A stretch of DNA of 25,115 nucleotides, taken from assembly GCA_001579985.1 (NCBI GenBank), contig LRSR01001638.1, positions 1-25,115 on the forward strand, in the 5' to 3' direction. The notes below the pieces were generated by a model that was not told where the DNA came from, did no database searches, and was given only the letters and a program-made list of their open reading frames with translations. Below, piece after piece: positions 20,633 to 25,115 of the stretch; the stretch's first letter is position 1, and each line of letters opens with the position of its first letter. Made by a program: the position numbers and the translations under genes. This stretch comes from Hypsibius dujardini (Eukaryota; Tardigrada; Eutardigrada; Parachela; Hypsibiidae).

Positions 20633-20997
20633 TCAGCACTGCCACAAAAGGAGATGGTTGGTACTGTCGTCGCGGCCGGAGTTGTCCACGACCGCGGTGG
20701 CGGTGATGGCGGTCGGGGTGGCGGGATGCGCAGGCGTGCACCGGAAGTCCTCGTAACCGTCTCCGCCGCTGATGACGATCATCTTATTCATGGTCGCCGC
20801 GGATGCGATAGAGTGGCGGCGGTGATCGCGGCGAATCGATCGACGCGTGCTGGGAATGGGAATCGCGGCGGTCGAGTTCTGCTCGAGGCAGTGAAGAAAT
20901 CTCACTTGGCCGGTGTGTCCGTGCCATATTCCTGAAGAATACGAAATATGGAACGTTCAGTTGTCTGTGAGTATGTACACATGCGGCATCTATGCCC

Positions 20998-21049
<52 letters not shown>

Positions 21050-23796
21050 GTCTGTCTGTGTCTGAATGTCTGTTTGAATGTGCATGTGTGTTGGTTGTTT
21101 GTCTGTCTGATTTTCCGGTAGTTTTGTCTACTCTCTTACCAGTCACGGTAGGCATAGACGAAAGCTTCCCCATGCCCTGGACAACGTGCGGCGCGTTGAT
21201 AGTCATAATCACCCCCGCGCTGGTCCCCACCCACAGCAGATCCTTACACGTCAGCATGGCGGTTACGCGCAGGCAGGCAAACTTATGCTGGCGTAGAATG
21301 TCATCGCAGCCTGCAATCAACCCAACCGGAAGTCAGTCACACCACACTATGACCTCTCAGGCATCCTCACTTGCCCTATTTTGGCAGTTCAGACAGTACA
21401 GGTACATACCTGCTAGCATCTTCTGCACGCTCGGTGTCAGGTTGAGGTCGGCGATAAAGTCGTAGGTCAAGGCGTTGCACAGTCGCAGCACTACGCTGTT
21501 CTGCACGGAGACCCAGACACCGAGTCCGCTGCTGACCATGTCGGTCACATGTCTGCTTGGATCCGTCACCACGGGAAATGAGGTCTGCAAGTCGCAGAGA
21601 GACAAACCGTCATGCACAATAATGTCTCAATTTGACAGTAATCGGGGATGTCATATGATAATTTGAATATACAGCCAGCCTCACAGACACAGGCAGGTCA
21701 GGTAGAACACGTGCTCAGTAATTGGGCAGATCATGTGATGATTGCTGTGTTTGTAGACGGCTAGTTAGTAGTCGTACCTCGATCTTCAAGGTAGACAGGT
21801 TGATGACATGGATCATGTTGAGGCAGGCGCACCAGAGCCGACCGCAGACAACGATCATGCGCTGCACCGGAGCGGCGGACGGGCCCAGGTCGACGTATGA
21901 CGGGTGGAGGGTCTCCCAGAATCCCTGAGCGGGACGATGGAACGCGGCAACTTGGCCGTTGCCCAATCCGACGAGCACACTGTGCTCCGTACTCCTGTGC
22001 AAGAAGATGACGTTTGTTATAATGTAATTGGCACATCAAGTTACTGCAGAGGACTGATTCACAAAAGCAGGAGGGTAGACAGAATGACGGACCGACACGC
22101 AGATAGACTGACGGACAGACGGACAGATAGACAGACAGACAAACAGACAACCGGGAAGCACAACATCTGAGCGTGTAAAGTCAAATCCGATTGTTGAGGC
22201 AGTCACAAAGACTCCGGTACCAGAAGAATGACTTACGTGATACAGTGGACAGCCGATGGTAATTGGACTTTTATTCTCGGCTTCTTGATTCGGATGTTAT
22301 CGTTGCAGTAGTAAACGAAGATGCTGAAAGACAAAATTGGACACGTTTATGTACAAAAGATCATATGGGATGCTACTTACTTGCGGAATGGCTATACTCA
22401 TAACAAATAAACAGACAGACAGACAGACAGAGAGACAGAGAGACAGAGAGACAGAGAGACAGACAGAAAGATAAACAGGCAGACATTGTAAAGCTTACGT
22501 ACCGGCCATCCTCCATGCCAATCCACATGGTACCCTGAGTGGGATCGGGGATATGATGTGCCTTAGTCGCCGCCAGCATCTCATCCTCCGACAAGCTCAT
22601 TGGGAACGTCTCCTTATCCGACGGACAGCTCCGGGAGTGCTCATCCAGACTGTTGTCTTCATCGCTCGAATCATCGCTGTTAAGCTCCATGGTGATGCAT
22701 GACGAGAGGGGGTCGTTGTTGGTGTCGCCGCTGCTGCTGTGGTCGGAGATCGGGCTGATGTTGCCTGAGTTCAACAGAGCCCCTCCCTTGTGCCTGAAAG
22801 AAAGGTATCGAAATAACTTGTGAGTGTGACGCGCTTTTTTTCATCATGTCAAAACAAAAGTGCCGGTAATCTCAACGGGTGGGAGTTTATCCATCCTTTA
22901 CTTACATTGTGGCCGAGGTGGGAACGGACGCGATGCAGGTGATCTTGCAGTTGCTCACAGCCACGCACGACGTCAACGCCGGTTCCGGCTGCATGCTCAA
23001 CACACAGACCTGGCCGACATAACCGTCGCTGTTGCAGACCCACACGTCCTTGAGGTCGTGAACGTTCAGGTCCGATGTGGTCGCCACACAGGTTAGCTAA
23101 GAAATAAAAATGGTATTTGAACAATCTGAACGTGTTAATCGAGTTCCATGCTTTGTGTGTGCCTGAATATCTGGGCGATTGCCAGTGCGTGAGTGAGTCT
23201 GTCTGAAAGACTACTATCCGCTATCCGCATATGTCTGCCTGTGGCTTCGTCAGTGTCAGAGTCTGAAAGTGTTCCTGCCAATGTCTGTGTCTGTAAATAT
23301 CTAGATTCATGACTGTGTCTGTGTATATAGATGACTGCACATGTGTCCGTAAATGTCTGTCTTTGACAAACAGCCTGCTGTCTGGCCCCGCGGCTTCTGT
23401 CTGTCATGGTCAGGGCCGATGTCTCTGGTCCATTGATCATCCTGCATACCTGCAAACCGGCGCGAGTTTTCCGGATCGGAATGGGATTGAGGAAGTCCGG
23501 TGGGGGTCTCCGGTCCGCCGACAGGCTCAGCGCCTGCTTCGCCTCTAGAAAGGCCCGTTCCCAAGTGTTGCGTTTATTCGGTGACAGGAAGGTAACTGAC
23601 ACCGTCTCCAGGCCATTCCTAAAATGGAAAGAAAACGGGCATTAATTACCTATATACTTGTGCATACCTAAGCTCTTTTATCAGACAGGCAATTAGGTAG
23701 ACAGACTGACAGGGGGCAGGCAGACCTATAGAGAGACAGATATACAGACAGATAGACCAACTGACAGATAGACCAACTGACAGGCAGACAGACAGG

Positions 23797-23834
<38 letters not shown>

Positions 23835-25115
23835 CACAGACACAATGACAGAGAGACATGTACAAAGACACTCAGACACGTAGTCACACATATAGGTAGA
23901 CAGACTCTCAAGCAGTCAGGCAGACAGACAGGCGTATATGCGCAAAGCAAAAACTAGGTCATCACTTGTGTCTGTGAAAGACAAATAGACGGGCAGATAT
24001 AGTAGTATACGTAGTGTAGTTAGAGTTTGCAGCGACGAGCAAGCGACTGCAGGATATGGTAAGTGTAGTGTAACGGGAGCCTTACTGGGTGGCGACCGTC
24101 AGTTCGACTTTAGAGAGGGCGGGATCGTTGGCGTGAGCCTGCCGTTCGGAGAGCTGTCGGCTGACTTGGGCCATCATGTTGCGCAGCGCGTCATCCAGCG
24201 GCTGATGCGAGGCGGAAAGGTTCCCCGTCAGGTCACTGATCTTGCTCAGCACACCGAGGTCGCACTCCAGCAGTTCGCGTTCGTTGGTGAAGGGCTTCTT
24301 CGGTACTAGTAGTACAGCTAGAAGGGAAGGGGAAGGCGAGAAATGCATAATCAGGCATACAAAATTCAGCCGTTTAATTAAAATAATATCTCTCTCCATT
24401 GAGGACAGATGACGGCTTTGTCTGTCAGCAGTTTTCGGTCGTATTTTGCGGGGATGCACAAATGTCAAGTGCGGTCGAAACGACAGACACCTACGTTTTG
24501 CCAGTTCCAGGTCTTCCAGAGAGACACGCATGAGGAGCTTGTATTTGTTGGTCTCCAAGGTTGGGTAGAGCTGGGGGCTGCAGCTGAAATTACATGGAGA
24601 TGAAAAAAATCCGGTTAATCTTTCCGGCGCAGTAATGAAAAGGCAGACAAAAGCGCCGTGCAGGGACGTGCGATATAAATTTGCAACATGTCATTCTTTT
24701 CATGGAAGGTTCCAGGCATGTTTCAGGCTGCCTGGCAGCTACATGGGGCGTTTCATTAAATATAGCATGTAGACCGTTCAAAGAGTAACGGTAATACAGA
24801 CATAGGCACATAAAAGAAATGAGAAAATGAGAAGCTAACAAACAGATCGATAGACAGACAGACAGACAGACAGGCAGTCAGAATAAGCGCTATTACAGGC
24901 ATTGAACGAGGCATAGGGGCTTAAAGGCTTTAGTGCACCTAACCATACGTGCAAACATTCTGGAAAAATTGTTTGTCTTCGTAACCTTGATTTGCCTGAA
25001 TGTTGAGGTCAATCTGGAATGTATGCTCAAGGCACGAGTGTTGGCAACTCTCTTTGACCCGTAAACTGAGTCAATTTGCAAATTCACAGTTTCATACTGC
25101 TCCAGGTCCCGCAGC
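20633..25115 (-). CDS. ARHGEF17: Rho guanine nucleotide exchange factor, ARHGEF17/TEM4 type (C-terminal 645 aa; 5' end beyond window)
   Basis: TEM4-type GEFs activate RhoA-class GTPases through a DH-PH unit and act at actin and cell junctions. Minus-strand exons: 25115-25098 (partial), 24583-24495, 24317-24086, 23618-23450, 23096-22906, 22793-22503, 22323-22237, 21994-21778, 21584-21410, 21310-21140, 20931-20633; all join in frame. The DH domain lies outside the window. The first part (TNKYKLLMRVSLEDLELAK, then FLSPNKRNTWERAFLEAKQA) looks like the PH-like region. It is followed by the C-terminal beta-propeller: DVWVCNSDGYVGQVCVLSMQ, GTMWIGMEDGR, HSVLVGLGNGQVAAFHR, GLGVWVSVQNSVVLRL, VQKMLAG, RQHKFACLRVTAML, DLLWVGTSAGVIMTI, ISGGDGYEDFR and the terminal GRDDSTNHLLLW. 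The last motifs match ARHGEF17 better than ARHGEF10 or JIP3/4. A Ser/Asp/Glu-rich linker lies in exon 22793-22503. The acceptor at 24317 has an alternative about 12 nt downstream. The gene is convergent with RPS3. Confidence 0.9.
20997..21062. repeat. (TCTG)n array in the last intron of the RhoGEF gene
   Basis: About 15 nearly pure tctg units lie in intron 21139-20932. This is one of the purest arrays in the window and so probably the youngest or most length-variable. The sense strand reads CAGA. Confidence 0.95.
22075..22155. repeat. (CAGA)n array in a RhoGEF intron
   Basis: gacagacgg and agatagaca units lie in intron 22236-21995; the sense orientation is TCTG. Confidence 0.85.
22405..22485. 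repeat. (CAGA)n/(GAGACA)n array in a RhoGEF intron
   Basis: cagacaga is followed by four gagacaga units in intron 22502-22324; the sense orientation is TCTG. Confidence 0.88.
23690..23940. repeat. (CAGA)n array in a RhoGEF intron
   Basis: About 250 bp of interrupted cagacaga with two gatagaccaactgaca copies (23752-23782) lie in intron 24085-23619. The remainder of that intron shows no gene. Confidence 0.9.
24584..25097 (-). other. RhoGEF intron (514 bp) with short CAGA array
   Basis: The donor CA|GTATGA at 25097 and the acceptor taatttcag before 24583 are in matching phase. A short (CAGA)n array lies at 24848-24876. No other coding or RNA signal was seen. Confidence 0.65.

Noticed and set aside
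20654-20935. 93-aa Gly/Arg-rich open frame on the plus strand
   Set aside because: It is the antisense shadow of the last, GC-rich exon of the RhoGEF gene, whose minus-strand product is clearly conserved.
20997-21062. Regular short repeats resembling a CRISPR array
   Set aside because: It is a simple tetranucleotide repeat with no spacers, in an intron of an animal gene.
20633-25115. JIP3/JIP4 (SPAG9) or ARHGEF10 as the identity of the right-hand gene
   Set aside because: These share the propeller pattern, but RQHKFACLRVTA, ISGGDGYEDFR and the terminal GRDDSTNHLLLW fit ARHGEF17/TEM4 best.

Overview
The window is nuclear DNA of a small-genome invertebrate animal. Every gene is split by short GT-AG introns, mostly about 70-500 bp. 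The products are animal housekeeping proteins plus one animal-type Rho guanine nucleotide exchange factor (ARHGEF17/TEM4 family). Gene density is about one per 3.5-4 kb. The exon models below were read by eye: each junction has a GT donor and AG acceptor and keeps the reading frame. The phylum cannot be fixed from this window; an ecdysozoan such as a tardigrade is only a guess.

Layout, left to right. (1) 1-3348, minus: a gene encoding three copies of a BED-like zinc-finger module, an AT-hook and a hAT-transposase-like segment; it probably runs off the left edge. (2) 3932-6421, plus: phosphoglycerate kinase, complete, 8 exons, 417 aa. (3) 6652-11812, minus: PWP2/UTP1, complete, 18 exons, 905 aa. 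(4) 12349-13321, plus: V-ATPase subunit D, 249 aa. (5) 14653-16256, plus: V-ATPase proteolipid subunit c, 161 aa. (6) 18416-19938, plus: ribosomal protein S3, 252 aa. (7) 20633-25115, minus: the C-terminal 645 aa of an ARHGEF17/TEM4-type RhoGEF, cut by the right edge.

Genes 1/2 and 3/4 are head-to-head pairs with start codons 583 and 536 bp apart, so both probably share bidirectional promoters. Genes 2/3 and 6/7 are tail-to-tail. Genes 4 and 5 encode one V1 and one V0 subunit of the same proton pump side by side. PWP2 (40S subunit assembly) and RPS3 (a 40S protein) are both ribosomal but are not adjacent.

The non-coding space is marked by two tetranucleotide repeat families. (CAGA/TCTG)n arrays sit in introns of genes 1, 2, 3 and 7. 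(TTGA/TCAA)n runs sit in introns of genes 1, 2, 3, 4, 5 and 6 and after RPS3. The most unusual items are the exon-triplicated zinc-finger gene, a 20-22 bp periodic repeat just upstream of the PGK start, and the neighbouring V-ATPase genes with an inverted pair of M-box-like E-boxes in the subunit c intron. I found no CRISPR array, rRNA or convincing tRNA, and no intact transposon.
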